Positions 11,901 through 24,700 of a stretch of DNA of 64,000 nucleotides are shown one piece after another (the first letter of the stretch is position 1; the number at the start of each line of letters is the position of its first letter). Source of the stretch: Brienomyrus brachyistius (Eukaryota > Chordata > Actinopteri > Osteoglossiformes > Mormyridae). The stretch spans positions 12,606,536-12,670,535 of the forward strand of contig NC_064534.1 of the NCBI RefSeq assembly GCF_023856365.1, given 5' to 3'. A program made the position numbers and the translations under genes. A model generated the notes under the pieces. That model saw nothing but the letters and a program-made list of their open reading frames with translations. It searched no databases and was not told the origin of the DNA.

Positions 11901-14900
11901 AACTGTGCATAGTTAAAACATTTTACTTCATCTGTCATGTGATAAAACAGAGCCTAAGAGACCCATTTTAGTTACAACTCAGTTTCGATAAAATACGCAG
12001 TTAGGCCTTTATACGACATTATACACATGCTGGAACAAAGCGCACTCCCATCATGCCTGTGTAAGTGCGCCCAGGGACCACCCGCTGAAGGCAGGAACAG
12101 ACCTGCGCCAGCCTGCGTTCCGTCACGTACTCTGTCCAGCGCCGAAAGGAGAACTTCAGCAGCACCGTGCTGGGGACACACACAGAAACACACGGAGCTC
12201 ATGCAAAGCGCTGATAGAAATGTGCTGCTGAGAAAAACACTGAAGAAAACAGAATAAAGAGTTCGAGAAGTAGGTGGGGAAACACGATCATCTGACAGAG
12301 ATTATCAAATGCACAGCTTTTCAAAATAACCTGCCCACCAAATATGAAAATATAATTTATTCAAACGGACTTTGTTAGTTTTGTCTCAAAAAGCAGCAAT
12401 TTGGATTGGAAAAATTTTCAGAAAGAATTTACAGATTTAAACATTTTGTCCTAAAACAGAGTTTTCTGATGATGCAGGCAAGTTGCCACCCAGTGCGCGG
12501 GCCAACAAGCAGTCAGGAGCGACTGATGGGTCCGCCGGACCGGGACGGGCTACCTGTAATGTCTGCGGGCCGTCTCCCTTTTCGCCAGCAGCTTTCCATC
12601 CTCTGCTTCCTCATAACGCTGCTGCCAGCGTTTCCAAAACTGGACGGTCAACTGTTTGAAGAAAACACACAGGCAAATAATGTAAATAAATTGTTTAAAA
12701 GCCAATAAATTATAAGTTTAAAAAAATGGTGACTAGACAAAAAAGGACAATAAACCACGTGCCCTCAGAAATGAGCGAGTGCATTGTGCCCTAACCCTAA
12801 CTCACGCTGTGCTGGTGTTGCTGAAGGGCTAGAATCTGGTTGACCCGCCAGGCCTTGCTCTCGCGTACGTTCCGGGCCAGCAGCCGGAATCCGAAGTGCT
12901 GCAGGAAGACAGCGGAAGCCGATTAGGAATACGGGCAGCGCTGACGCGTGCCACTCACACGGCGGTCACTAGCCTACCAACAGCCGCCTGCCGTCGTGTT
13001 CGATCGCAATCTGTTCCCTCTCCTTCTGCTCCTGATGCAGCTCCATGTCTTCTTTGAGGCTCAGGAAAGAGCATGAACCCTCAGTTACTGCTGAAAGTCA
13101 CATTAGGCTCCAAAGGGCCATGATAACTTCACAATACTCATACCAGAGGCTCCAACGAAGTTTACAGTTGCACCCCAAAGACACTTGATTTTAAAAAGGA
13201 AACTATGGATGTCGATGCAGAGACGCGCTAACAATCAGCTGTCATAACGTACAAAGAGGATACAGGCTGTCCAGTGAGCCAGTGCGCGGCGTTGCGTGTT
13301 GCGCTGTGCCAACGTGGCCACCACCTGCCACCTGTCCCTCTGCTGCTGCCCGTGCCAGGCGGCATCCTGCCACGTATACCAGCATCGGGACAGCACCTTC
13401 AGCTGCCACAAACGTTTGGCTTCAACTGCAAAGAAGCACAGGTACAAAGACTTATAATTAGGGTGCAAGAATGCAAAATATACCCAAAAAAAAAAACGTA
13501 AGAACGAGCAAGACTCACTGACAATTAGTTACTGTTTATATAATGTATTCAAGTCTAAAATCCAGGCCTTAAAGTCCAATGCATTTCTCCTTGATAACTC
13601 TGTATACCCAAGGCGAATCATGCCAGTAATGGAACTCCTACTTAAACTGGAAGAACAGGATTTTTTAAGCAATCGATGAAGCCTTTACAGCTGTCAAAAA
13701 AACAGACATGTACCCCTCCTATTCAATTCTCCACCCCCAGGCAATCTGCTTTTTTATTTTTCCTCGATGAATCACCAAGTCAGGGTGCTAAAAGGACAAT
13801 CTACTGCACATGTTGGATAGACTCGAGCGCTAGAGTTGTTAGAATGCACTGATGACAGGTATGAACAGCGGTCAGAGCCCAGCCTAAAGGTGTTCGGAAG
13901 ACTACGTGGCCTTGCTTAAGCAGAATAACAGCGTGCTCTGGCAGGTACATACCCTGTCGCTTCTTCTTGACTTGACGGCAGTGTAGGTATCTGGCCCAAG
14001 ACTGAAGTGCAAATCTCTTCAGCCCACGGCTGTAATGCTGGGCAGCTCTAGTCTCTCGATTTCTTTGGCTGATGGCGTGCAGGTAGACCACCTTCCATTG
14101 CAGCCACACCTAGAACACACACTGCAGTGTCCGGCACTTCATATCTACAGTCTCAGATGCAGATGCACAGGCATGAAAGCTCTTCTGGTTGCTCACCCGA
14201 CTCTGCAGGGCCAGAGCCCAGTGCTGGAGGGCTGCCTCTTCCATGAGGACTTGATCTTGCCGTAGCTGCAGGCGGCTCCTCCACCGGCTCCATGCAGATC
14301 TGCGGTAAAGCAAAACGAGGGAACAGGCGATGTATCACACATGCAGATCCTACACAGGGCATGCAGCTGAGCTGAGCAACTTCCATCAGAGACTGCAACA
14401 CTAAGTAATTAAAAGATGCCCTTTCAGCTCATTTCTTTCCATGAATATTAAATTATCCTGCTGCTGATGGAACGTTATCTGGGCCTAACCTTAATTCTTT
14501 TAAGATCAAGAAAAGGATTAACTTTATCGATCGCAGGGATAAATTCTGGTGCATACAGCAGCAAGAACATAGTGCACAGATGAAGATACATATAGTGCCA
14601 TAGACAACCAAGCCTCCAGAATACTGCTAGGATAGGTATTCCAATGTCCCCAAAACAGCTGGTCTAAGTAAAGAAAATGGCAAGCTTGTTCAGCCTTAAA
14701 CTACATCATCCAGTTCTTGTACTTTAGTAAATCGACATTATAGCTATAACTAGTGCACAACTATGCATTTGGCATATACAGCGATACACACAGCAATTTC
14801 TCGGCATGACAGTGCAAATGCACACAAAATAAGTATGCATCTGCGATGTTATGACAAAAGATGACCATTCGTTTTAACCTTTATACCACAAATGAAGTAT

Positions 14901-16856
14901 GCATTACCGTAGCCTCAGTGATGACCCTGAAGACAACCTTCATAAAACAGCCAAACTGACCAGTTGTGGCTTCACAGTAGGGTATTAAGGGAATGGACCT
15001 CTCAGCAGGCTGTCTCACCGCAGGACTCCATGCTCTCGTTGCTGCATCGCTTTCTCCTGCATCCGTAATTTGATCCTCCGCACCTCCAAGTACAGCTGCC
15101 AGCTCTCCCAAGCCTTGGCCAGGGTCTGTCCCTCAGCTGCAATAAAACAGACCTCATTATGCCCTTTCCTCTAAGCTGTACAACAGGACTGAACAAATGG
15201 CACAGAATCTTCAGTCGGTGACCCCGCTCAGACCAGAGAGCACAGATAATGAGTTTACTTAGAACACAGAAGTTTTCCTTAAATTATTGCATTTATGTAT
15301 CATTTTCAGTATAAAAGATTTAATACTTGTCAATTTAGGCTGGCTGACACAAAATACGAGTGACACGTACAATATCCTTACCGTAACTTTCCGCTTTTTT
15401 CAACATTCTTCTCTTCCTTTCCCTCATACGTACAAACTCCTGCCAACCAGAAAAGGCCTGGTTATACAGATGGTACCTAGAAAGAAAACAAATCAGCGTA
15501 GGGTCACTAACCATGTGCTCCAGGGACAGTCTAAGACTACAGAAATCAGTAAACTAAAAACCTCCCACCTGTAATGACAGTCCGCACGCACAGACAGTGA
15601 CCACTCCCTTCTGCTGACCCACCAGTCCTCCTTCCATCCGTCCAGAGCTTTCTGCAGGACGGCTCTTCGGCGATGACACCTGTGGGATGGTCAACAAACT
15701 AATTTGTGGCGATGTTGGGTGCGTCCCACAACATACTGATTAACAGCTCTTGAAAACCATTTAAAAACCCTTCAGCCTTTCTAGTACCTAGCTCTGGATG
15801 GATGTACCCGGCCAAACGTCTTCCAGATCCACAGGTACCAGAACTTTCGTGCCAGATGTCTGCGGGCAGATAAGGCATGACAGACTGAGTGCTTTTCTAA
15901 TCGGTAATTACATCGCAGGTAGCCTGGAGGCTGCCAAGGTTTCCAGTGTCAGCACCTTTGGTCAGCTGGCAGGAGTGAGATTTGCAATTGGAGACAAGTC
16001 TGCACACACATGCACGAGAATTTACATGAATGTAACAGTTTTATCCAGGCTACCTGCCATAACGTATATTGTATTGTCACAGCTTCCCTGATGCGCTCCC
16101 CCTCCTTTTTACATGGTTTTATCTTATTTTGTAGGTATATGTATTTTTAGCGATATATTTACGAGCATTATTTATTGCCCCCCTCCCATTATCCTCATTG
16201 TCGATCTGTCTGAGTGTGCTGTTGTGTTGTACGTTGCACCTTTGGTCTCTGTCGGACGTCATTTCGTGTCACAGCGTGTTTCATTGAATATGGCTGAGAT
16301 GACAATAAAGCTCTGCTACTACTACTAGTTACCTTGTAAATAGTCTGTGGGGTTTGCAAACTACCCCAACACTTCTGACGTAGCTAATTTTAGGTTTATA
16401 ATGGAATGTTATAGATTTGCCGTAAGATTTCTTACTTGAGCGCGAGAGCCTGCAAACCTGAGATACGCCAGATGCATAAGTGGAAACCCCGCATTACGTT
16501 AATATGCTACTACTTGTCAACAAAATGTAATGAAAGATACAGTTAAACAGAAAAGGCGTCCCTCACAGACCCATTCCGTACCTTATTCTGAGCTCCTTCA
16601 GCCTCCCTCCCCTGTTCCAGGTATAGCCGACTCTGTACTCCATCCTCCGGGGTGCCGTCTCACGGGCACCACCCGCTCGGCGTACGCCTCTCGGCGCGTA
16701 GCCGCTTCCAGCGCCGCCGCAAGAGACCGGCGGAGGTCCCCTGAAACGCGGTAAACAGAGAGGACGTGGGAGCGGCTGCGAGAAAGGGCCAGAGATGTCC
16801 ACTGACGGGCACCAGATCCAGGGCTGCTACACTCACCTCCTGGTATCGCCCCTCAT
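2529..16856 (-). CDS. sfi1: Sfi1 homologue, centrin-binding spindle/centriole protein (complete, 31 coding exons)
   Basis: Sfi1 is a long helical centrosomal protein whose tandem Trp-containing repeats bind centrins. Exons, 5' to 3': 16837-16856, 16582-16740, 15788-15859, 15569-15679, 15382-15476, 15019-15136, 14197-14299, 13953-14109, 13264-13425, 12978-13090, 12806-12898, 12554-12651, 12103-12169, 11340-11545, 10523-10604, 10192-10358, 9629-9704, 9208-9303, 8563-8639, 8196-8298, 7974-8070, 7343-7503, 6928-7002, 6390-6464, 5763-5939, 5082-5217, 4795-4890, 3863-4183, 3174-3330, 2853-2949, 2529-2678. Phases agree throughout and the sum is 3,717 bases (1,238 residues plus stop), close to the human protein (about 1,240). 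Most exons carry one or more repeats with a Trp core, for example QVFKRWREKSRAL and RRAWEHWRRRAEE. Least certain: the 3' end of exon 28 (3863, chosen by phase; 3912 is the alternative), the 5' end of exon 10 (13087 or 13090), exon 27, and the start Met. Human SFI1 is on chromosome 22. Confidence 0.92.
5350..5560 (-). mobile_element. SINE tail fragment
   Basis: The run from about 5355 (tttatttagcagatactcct, then tccaaagcaac) is the reverse complement of the common fish SINE tail in which a compound like TTGGAnAAAAGCrTCTGCTAAATAA precedes the 3' repeat. It sits in an sfi1 intron. The left end is approximate. Confidence 0.55.
6681..6740. mobile_element. Tc1-type terminal repeat fragment
   Basis: The text tagtgccctccagaattatt followed by gacaccctt at about 6686 resembles the terminal inverted repeat of a common teleost Tc1-like transposon family. 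I did not find the opposite end, so this is likely a solo or truncated end in an sfi1 intron. Confidence 0.4.
8834..9190. mobile_element. Foldback (long-palindrome) MITE
   Basis: The left arm begins cataacgcgttacattaact and contains accttcataatgc, gtatacctttacatcc and taacatcccttaa. The right arm read in reverse complement carries the same series in the same order (ggtaacgctttatactaact, accttcataatgc, taacatcccttaa). The two imperfect arms are about 150 bases each around a short AT-rich centre. No transposase is present. It lies within the sfi1 intron between the exons at 8563-8639 and 9208-9303. Confidence 0.75.
9763..10118 (-). mobile_element. tRNA-derived SINE, near full length
   Basis: Read on the minus strand it starts at about 10118 with GGGCAGCATGGTGGTGCAGT. 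An A-box-like TGGTGCAGTGGTTAGC and a B-box GGTTCGAGTCC follow, as in a pol III promoter. A body follows, and it ends near 9763 with a tail ending AGTACAGAAAATGGGTGG. This is the usual layout of an abundant fish SINE. It sits in an sfi1 intron. Fragments of what looks like the same family recur at about 25825, 55416, 60890 and 61626. Confidence 0.75.
10815..11310. mobile_element. Tc1/mariner-type MITE
   Basis: The left end, just after a TA, reads cactacaaatcaaaagattt then tgtacac. The right end in reverse complement reads cactaccagtcaataggttt then tgcacac and is followed by TA. The inverted ends plus flanking TA are the signature of a Tc1/mariner insertion. The 0.5 kb interior shows no transposase. 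It lies in the sfi1 intron between the exons at 10523-10604 and 11340-11545, only about 30 bases from the latter. Confidence 0.7.
14510..14640 (-). mobile_element. Non-LTR retrotransposon 3' tail fragment
   Basis: The phrase aggattaactttatcgatcg followed by cagggataaattctgg is the reverse complement of the familiar fish LINE tail (aaatttccctttgggattaa then taaagtat). A related tail on the plus strand is at about 23960-24000. The interior is absent. Confidence 0.45.
15569..16856 (-). CDS. sfi1: sfi1 N-terminal block (exons 1-4)
   Basis: The best homology anchors for the gene's identity are here. Exon 2 ends in GGRLKELRIR, exon 3 reads LARKFWYLWIWKTFGRVHPS and exon 4 reads DGWKEDWWVSRREWSLSVRADCHY. 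All three match the conserved N-terminal region of vertebrate SFI1 just before the repeats. The ATG at 16856-16854 is the first in frame that joins exon 2 in phase, and a TAA lies upstream in that frame. A small noncoding or coding exon further upstream cannot be excluded, because the extreme N-terminus is not conserved. Confidence 0.85.
15928..16500 (+). mobile_element. Dispersed repeat copy A, split by a nested insertion
   Basis: The flanks 15928-16046 and 16332-16500 match, in order, a second copy at 29292-29576. Shared phrases are tttggtcagctgg, gacaagtctgcacac, acagttttat, ttgtaaatagtctgtggg, gcaaactacccca, gtagctaatttta and gtaagatttctt. In copy B these parts are contiguous. Copy A lies in sfi1 intron 2. 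Confidence 0.75.
16047..16331 (+). mobile_element. Inserted retroelement 3' end nested in repeat copy A
   Basis: About 285 bases are present here but absent from the otherwise collinear copy B at 29292. The insert ends with gctgagatgacaataaagct and a short repetitive ctactactacta tail. That is the usual 3' end of a fish non-LTR element or SINE. Confidence 0.6.
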
Positions 16857-17329
16857 AAAGATAGCCGACAGCTTCTTATACAGCCATGTCCAGCGTTGCT
16901 GGCGCTCCGTAACACTCTGCGCTTAATTAACCTGAAATCAGTCTGAACGTATTTCCTTTCATTCCATTTCACAGACTATCCAAAGCTATAAAAGTTAGCC
17001 AGTTAGGGCACATTTGACCACACAAGAAGTCAGGAAAGTAGATACAACACTCCAGCTGGCTTAGTACACAGTCTCGCTGTTAAACGAACTTTTTAGTTGT
17101 TATGTAGTCATTTTGCGTGAATGTTTGTATCTTCTTCCCGTCTGCTTGGAAAGCGCAGCTACCTAGCTGCCGCCTCCAACTATCACAGCTTAAATTCGTA
17201 TGGCAGCAGGTATACTGCACATCAATCATGTGCGAAGGTAACCGTCGACACAGCGTAAACTATACTACACGCATTTTCGAAGCATTTAATCGCCGTTAAC
17301 TGAGCTGGTGTTATGTTAATAGAGCCATT

Positions 17330-17480
17330 GGTTTTATTTAGACAGCTAACTATCCGCGTAACAGCTAACTGCCGCTAGACCCGAGGCGCGTTCCCGCCGC
17401 GCGCGTTGCTATGGTCTAGTTTTGGCGAGTTGCGCTAGTAGCCGCAGGATCATTGATGCGCGAACAGGCGCTGGGGTGCT
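17330..17480 (-). promoter_or_regulatory. CpG-dense 5' region of sfi1
   Basis: In otherwise AT-rich DNA, 17383-17475 is rich in CpG (gaggcgcgttcccgccgcgc, then ttgcgctagtagccgcagg). It lies about 500 bases upstream of the proposed sfi1 start codon, where a CpG promoter is expected. No TATA element is obvious. The call rests on composition and position only. Confidence 0.5.
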
Positions 17481-20400
17481 CCGCCTTGGAATGACCAGCT
17501 TTCCAAAAGTTCACTTATGCCATACGAATCCTATGCATGCAAAGTATTATCTATATTTTGTATGTATTTCATACACATACAGCTCGATGAAGCTAATGTG
17601 ATTTTGTTCAAGGGGACGTAATGTCTGAAATACTTAGCGCCGTTAATATGCCTTACTCTACATAGTGGTAAAATAGTACAAATCAACCCGATAGTGCTGA
17701 AACAATCTTAGGTTATATACAATGAAGCCCTATAATCTTCTATAACTTATACGCCCAAATAAAACAAATATTTGCCAAACTAACCAAAATGCATTAACAA
17801 CTGATAAAAGTGCAATCTATTACTACCGTGGAAAATGCCTGGAAAGACGTGATAGACAAGCAGAAACACAGTTTTTTCATTTATAATGTCGTCTTTTATT
17901 GGAAGTGATCAAACAAGAAACGTCATCACACAACATCCCACGGGTTAGAAGCAAACCGTTTCAGATTAAAAAATAAGAGACACGTCCAGAATCCTGCAAA
18001 CTGGGGACCGTAGAAATCTGCTTGTCAGCTATCAACACGTCGGAGGTGAGAGATGAAATCAGGACTAGGCTGCGCTGTTCAACTCACTGTACTGCTCCTG
18101 ATAGTGAAACACATGCTATTACTACACACACCACTGAAAAGCACCTGCTTACACATGAACACTTTCAAACCAGAAAATCAAAACTACACGTGCCCTTAAT
18201 TCTTGCTCTTCAAGTGTTTCCTCCATTATACTTGATTGTTGATTTGATTTTCTCACCACAAATCATGGGCTTTGTACAAAGTTCAATGAATACAACAGAG
18301 AAAGCACAATGGATCTTTTTGTGACTGGCGAGTAAAGATTACTTGCATAGGTCACCATTTTCTAACCTGCAGAATTTGGGTAAACAGGCAGGATCGATGA
18401 TAATCATGTTAATTGTGAATTTCCATTCCACATTTGCCACCAGGTGAGATACTGGCACCTTCCAGCTTGGGAATAGCAAAGGGTTGGTAAGCAGTTGGGA
18501 TTCCTTTTTCCATCCATACTCCTTATACTACTTATTCAAATAAAACCAGTTCCTCACACTGCTTTCCCCCACAGGTCTGTAGGAATATTAGAGCACAGAA
18601 TACTACCTTGGTACAATGCCACAAGACACAATGGGAGTACTAAGTCTTATAAAGGATGTAAAAGTTTAAGAATGTAGACTTGTACAGTACTGGGAGAATT
18701 TCTATAATGTAGGCCATTGGGGACAAAGAACACTCATCAATAGCCCAAGGAGTGAGAGATACCTTTCATCACTGCATGAACACAGAGCAGCATCACTCTG
18801 AATTGTATATTCAAATGTTCAATGATCATAAATGTATAACATTTCCGGCATGCAACATGAACAGAACTATCCACTTTAAGAAAGCCACACGTTTTTTTTG
18901 TTCCAAAGAATGCGATCTTTAAACCATTTCTTAGTTGAATAAAAAATAAAAGATGCTATCTGGAACTCAATTTCAGTCTATTTTAAAGGAAAATGAGCAG
19001 TGGTTTAGCTTCAAATATGAGATGAACAGTCCCAGAGAAGCATCCCACTCAATCCGGGCAGGTGGAATTGTACATTTTTGAAAGTGAAGTTCTTGGCCAA
19101 ACCCTTACAAGGGGCCCTTCTTTAATAATAATAATAAAAAAACATGCCAAGTTAAGCAACACTACAGAACCAACAAATGCTTGGTTACTTACTAATCAAT
19201 TTGCCAAAGAAATGGTTTTCAAACCTCTGACCAATTTGAGAACGGTTGAATCAAACTTGAGGCACAAGAGGTTCAATTCACAAGTGCTCATGTATTAAAG
19301 GCCAATGCTCTGATAGGCTATATACACTCACCTGGAGGTCATAAATGGAGGATAGTGGCGATAGGTTTACTGGGGTGATGTCCCTAGGAACTTCTTTTTA
19401 TACACAAGTTTATTTTGCTCTCAGGTTCATTTTGCCTAAAGCACTACATTAGTAAGCAGTCAACTTACAACTGCACACAGCCAAGGACATTTTTGCCTAT
19501 GGAGTCAAAACATTCTGTGCGATTGCCCGTTACCTGCATTATAGCACTGTTTCAGGGTAGACCACAGGTCTGTGCTGATCAGCATATCTTGGTTGTCCCA
19601 GATGCATACCGCACTGGTCCTAGACTTTACAAAGTCAAGAAAGATCAAATGCCCGTTACTGAAATTGCCATATTTAGCTCACAGAACTGTGGCAGGAGGT
19701 AAAGAAGTAAAACCACTGTTGAGTGTAAAGACAAAGCTTTTTTGGTTTGGCGTACAGAACGTCAAAACATCAACACACCAAACTGAAGGTGAACGATGAC
19801 AGCTTCATATTTGTAAAATCAAAGGAAAAGTTTTATGTTGTGAAAACTATCGTAACTGTGAAATTTAACTTTACAGACAGGCGTTTTTAGTGCAACAAAC
19901 TATTGACAAGCCTATTGCATTGTCAAATGTTTGAACTGTGTGGTGATTCATGATGACGATGACGCCAATGACACTGTCCTACCATACTGTCAATCTAGAC
20001 AGGCAATTAGCTCTAGTAAAATAATTCCAAATTTCATCAAAATTTGCAGCCAACCATACTAAAGACTTTGGCTGCTTCCCTAAACATTCTTTGTTTGCTT
20101 CAAATATTAGCAACCACTTCATTTTCCTTTGACCACTACAAACATCCGAGACATTAGTCAACAGAAATGAACCAGGAAATGGAGGCATGGCAAGCAGAAT
20201 TCTAACAAATATTTGTGCATGATTACGTAAAAGTACAAGTATTTCCAAAATCGATTTCAAAAGTTTTGCAACGTTCTAATGTCTCTTGACCCAGGGAGGG
20301 AATCCGATCTGCTATAAGGTGTTTATTGGTTTGCCATCTGTGCTGCTCACATACCAAATATGGGGGCAATAGATGGATGGCTATTCCTCTGCACATTCTG

Positions 20401-21750
20401 TAACAGAAACACTAATGTGAAAATAAAACAAAAACAATCAAAATAACGGCAGCACCCAAAGTCAGTTCACTTGCGTTTGTTCTCTTCAGCCAGCTTCTTT
20501 TCTCCTTAATATTACGTGTTGTATTAAGAAATCGTGAGGTAAGAGCCGGCCATATTTGCCATAACTATGGCTGTTTCCCAGAGCTTTTTAAGAAATTTAA
20601 ATACCTATATTTTAAACAAGTTTTCTCTATTTTATTGATATGACCATTATACCTAAATTGCCAATGAGCTAAATATGTAGTAAGTCGGCTCAGACAAAGC
20701 CACCATATTCCCTACAGCTCGCAGGAATTATATCCACTCTGCTCTTCTTATTTTACGGCTCTGACTCATGAGCCCATGGTACATTTTTAATTTATAAGCG
20801 TAGCAGCTATAGATGATGCCATCTTCAGCCACCAAGTGAACACGCACCCATCTGAAGAAGGCATCCACTTACTATAGTGATCAATCAACTGCAGTTTTAC
20901 ATTCAATACTGCAATTTGCCTCCTTACAGGGAACTGGAAAAAAAAACCCAAAAAACTAATTCAAACTAAATGGGACCACAACCCAAATGATCAGCAGATG
21001 GTTAAGGAAGGGTTTTGATGACCCATCTTCATGTGTTTCTGAAGATTCTTTAAACTGTGCATGTAAAAAGAGTTCATCTGTTGATCTGTCTACGGTTGCT
21101 ACCACACCCCACTGTAGGTAGCCTCACCTGGGCTGTTAGTGGCCATTGCTGGTCATCTTTCAGGTTTTACATGAGTTCTATGATGCAGGCTTGGCCAGAT
21201 GTCTGCAGGTGCTCAGACTAACCTCTCACCTGAAAACTGCACTGGGAAGGTTCGGCACCTATGCTTCTAATGAAAGCTTTGAGCCAGAACTCGGCTCTTG
21301 TGATTTTTTTGGTAAAATAATGATTGAGAAAAACTAACTGCGGTAAATAATAATCACCGCTGAACAAACAGACCCTTATGAAAGTGTAAACATCTGCTTG
21401 ATGACTGATGTTTTAGATGAGGAAATAAATAAAATATGCTAAATTAAAATTAATTCTATTAATTCTTAAAATGTAAAAAAACTAACAATAATTATATTAA
21501 CGTTTACATTGTTTAAAAAGTTGTCCTGCGTTATAAATAGGTATTTCAACTTTTAGACCACTGTTTTGTAGTTGTTTTCCCGCATCCCCTAATGTTAACT
21601 GCACAAGGCAACATGACATTAAAGTCACATGTACACACACACACACCCGCTACTCCGTTATGAGCAAAAGCCATGAGCCACGCTACTCTGTTATGACCCA
21701 GCACTGACATGCCTCCACTCTTCCTTTCCCATGGGTCACCCCTGCGGGCC
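17481..21750. other. Intergenic DNA and probable long ubac1 3' UTR
   Basis: No coding exon is seen on either strand. The ubac1 stop codon is at 21751-21753, so its 3' UTR starts here and runs leftwards. Minus-strand AATAAA hexamers occur (plus-strand tttatt) near 20627, 20323 and 17893. Any of these could end the transcript, giving a UTR between about 1.1 and 3.9 kb. The rest is AT-rich and unremarkable. Confidence 0.4.
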
Positions 21751-24700
21751 CTACGTGCGGTTCAGAGTCTGGAAGATTCTGGAGATCTGGAGCATGACAG
21801 GCCCAGTCTCTGGGTCGTTCATCCACTGGGTGCTGTTCAGAGGGTTCTCCAGCATGTCCTCAAATGCTGCGAAGAGGAAGTCGTGTCAGAAGCGAACTCT
21901 GCCCAGTTCCATGCTTTATGTCCTGCTACGGTTGCAGTTTTTCCCCCGAACGCCACTGCAGACAGATGTTGATGTTGCATTGTTGAGGCACGCAAAGTGC
22001 TCAGTTCTGGACAAACGTTTAATGTGAAGGACTGCAAGATACTGCATTCAGTCCTCCTTGTTCTGTATCTGAACACTGCAGAAATAACATTCATTATATC
22101 TGTTAAGATTATATGGAATTAAACTTAAGTGTCACTGTTTAGGTGCTTTCGGGAGGTTTGTCGTAGCACAGATCAGCGAGTGTTTTAAGTCAAACAGGTC
22201 AGAGTGTAAAACACAAAGGAACTCAGGGTACTGACCAAGCAGAGTCTTGGGGTTAGTCAGGCCTAGCTGCACCACAGGGTTCTCCAAAATAGCCTGGAAC
22301 AAGGGACTGTTGGTGTCAATGCCCTTGTCAAGGTCTTCTGGGGAGGGCTTCCTGTCACCCAGCAGCCAATCACACTGATGGAGGGACACAACAAGTCAGG
22401 TCATGTGACACAGCACCATTCAGCATGATACAGATGAAAGACCAAGGCCAAGGGACACGGAAGAAAAGCAGAATCTCAAGCAGTAAAGTGCTAACTGGAG
22501 GTTGTATTGTGGACTGAAAGACATTCATAACAGACAGCACAAGCAGTACTGACACAGCCATTTGAATATTTCATGTTACTACGCCAGATGGGGGCTGCCA
22601 ATTATTTAATCAGAAAGTAACGAAAAATGTCATCTATAAAATATCACGTATTAAATATAATTCCAATAGTGAAAGTAAACGTTTGTATGAAAGTATAAAG
22701 CAAAAACTTATATTAACTTTACATCTGAATTTGTGCATTTTACAATTAATTCCTGAAAGACTAAAGTTTGATGACTAGAATTCATATTTAATACACATTT
22801 ACATACGTATTTTTTTTTTTACACTTTTCTAATTCAGTTTTAAAATATACACTTCAAAGACCTGAAGTGGAAAGACTGGATATATTTCTCAAATTCTCTT
22901 TCTCACACACTCACCGCTGCGTCCTGCTGGTTGTTATTGACACGGAGGGCATCAATCACCTCCTTCTCATCAAAGCCCATTTCCATCAGTGCTACAACCG
23001 CCTGCCAAAGAACACACCTCCTCATTTCAGAGAGGAATACAGTGATCCGTACGCCCGAATGGAGACGCAGAAAGACCCGTCCCCAAGGCTGGAGGCGAGA
23101 GCTGGGAAATGGCACATTCTGGACATCTTACCCTTGCATCGGGCCTGAACTCCCGTTTCCTGCGGATCCTCTTGAAGACCTCGGTGAGTTCGTCCTGCTT
23201 CGATTCCCCCGTGCCACACTGCGGGGAGGCTGGCATTGAAGGGAGAGGAGCAGCCATCGCTGCTGCCGCCGCCCCCAGGGTGTCCTGGCCTGGCAAGGGG
23301 CTGTCAGCAGTGGGCTCATCTATGTGCTCAATCAGCCACTCCATAGCCTGGGTCACAGACATGCTGCAGGAAACAGGAGGCACTGCATCACATTTCAATG
23401 CTTAATTGGATTCCCTCCATATCTACTACCCTCATCTTTCCAGCTTCTCTTAGCTGGCGCCAGCTGATGGCTCCGTTAACACACTTCTTCTTACATCTGC
23501 TACGTTCTCACATTATTTTGAAGTATATAGTTAGGCTCCTGTTGCTATGCTAACCTGGACTCGTTACTGGTCCCTCACTGGAAACTCAGCCAAGCCACGC
23601 TTTTATCTAATTGGCTGCTTGACAGCGGTATGCTTGTAACATACTACCTGCCTCATCTGGGCATCACTTTGGACAAAAGCTTCAGCTAAATAAATAAATG
23701 TAAATGTAACAGGGTAGGAAAAAGGTCTTATGGGACTCACTGGTTCAGACGCAGTGCCCTGACGGCACGGCTCTCTGGAAAGCCCATCTCAGTCAGCTGC
23801 CGGAGAGCGGTCTCATCCACTCTGTCCTCCTCGTCTTCATCCAGCATGGCTGCAGGGGTTAGCAAAGTTATTTTCATGCTTTCTCATGCCATCGCTGCTT
23901 TTGATATCACTTCCGGCATTGCTGCAGCGTATCCAGTAGCTCTGATTGTTCTGTGTGCTTTTTCCCTCTTAAATTTCCTTTGGGATTAATAAAGTATCGA
24001 TGCAGTTACACAGGGGGCCTTATAGCCAATGTTTCATGAGGCAAATGCCGAATGTTCAAAAAAGGAATGGAATCTCATGCTCGTCCTCACTGTTAAGGGT
24101 AAGATCCATGTGAAATACTCACTTAGCACCCAACAGACCAGTTTTAGCAGCTCGCTAAAGTCAGCGCTGCCCTCTAACGCTTTAATCGCTTCTCTATAAA
24201 TAACCACTCAGGCCATTCAATATTCAACGCGAGTTATGAAATGGAAGATGCTGAAGCGGGTGCCGCACAGGGGGGGGTCACACATCAAGTTACCGCCACT
24301 GTGCGTTACGCAGCTTTATGCGTCTACATGTACATCCATTCACTGGGCTCTACTTCCCCACAACACAGAAAGAACAGACAGGGATCCTACTCACTTTCCA
24401 ACTTCACACATGCTTTGCATTTTGCTTTCCATTCACATCTGGGATCCTTAGCCAACCAGTTACAATATTTGAGATTCCCAAGTCAGGCGGGTGCTGTCAA
24501 CTGGGATGCCCCTTTTTTTAGCGGAAGTCCCCGGGATTCAGTCCTGGTAAGCCAGTGAATTAAAGTGCTTCTGCCTACGTCGTTGACATTTCTTGCTAGA
24601 GATTAATCAAGCATGTACCTCACAGACACACCCCCCCCCCCCACTCCTAGGTTTGGGAAGCTGTTCTTTAGTATTCGCTCCATGCACATTCTGGCGCTAA

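Noticed and set aside
15788..15859. Apparent frameshift in sfi1 exon 3 on first reading
   Set aside because: Rechecking the bases gave an uninterrupted frame; the suspicion was a reading mistake.
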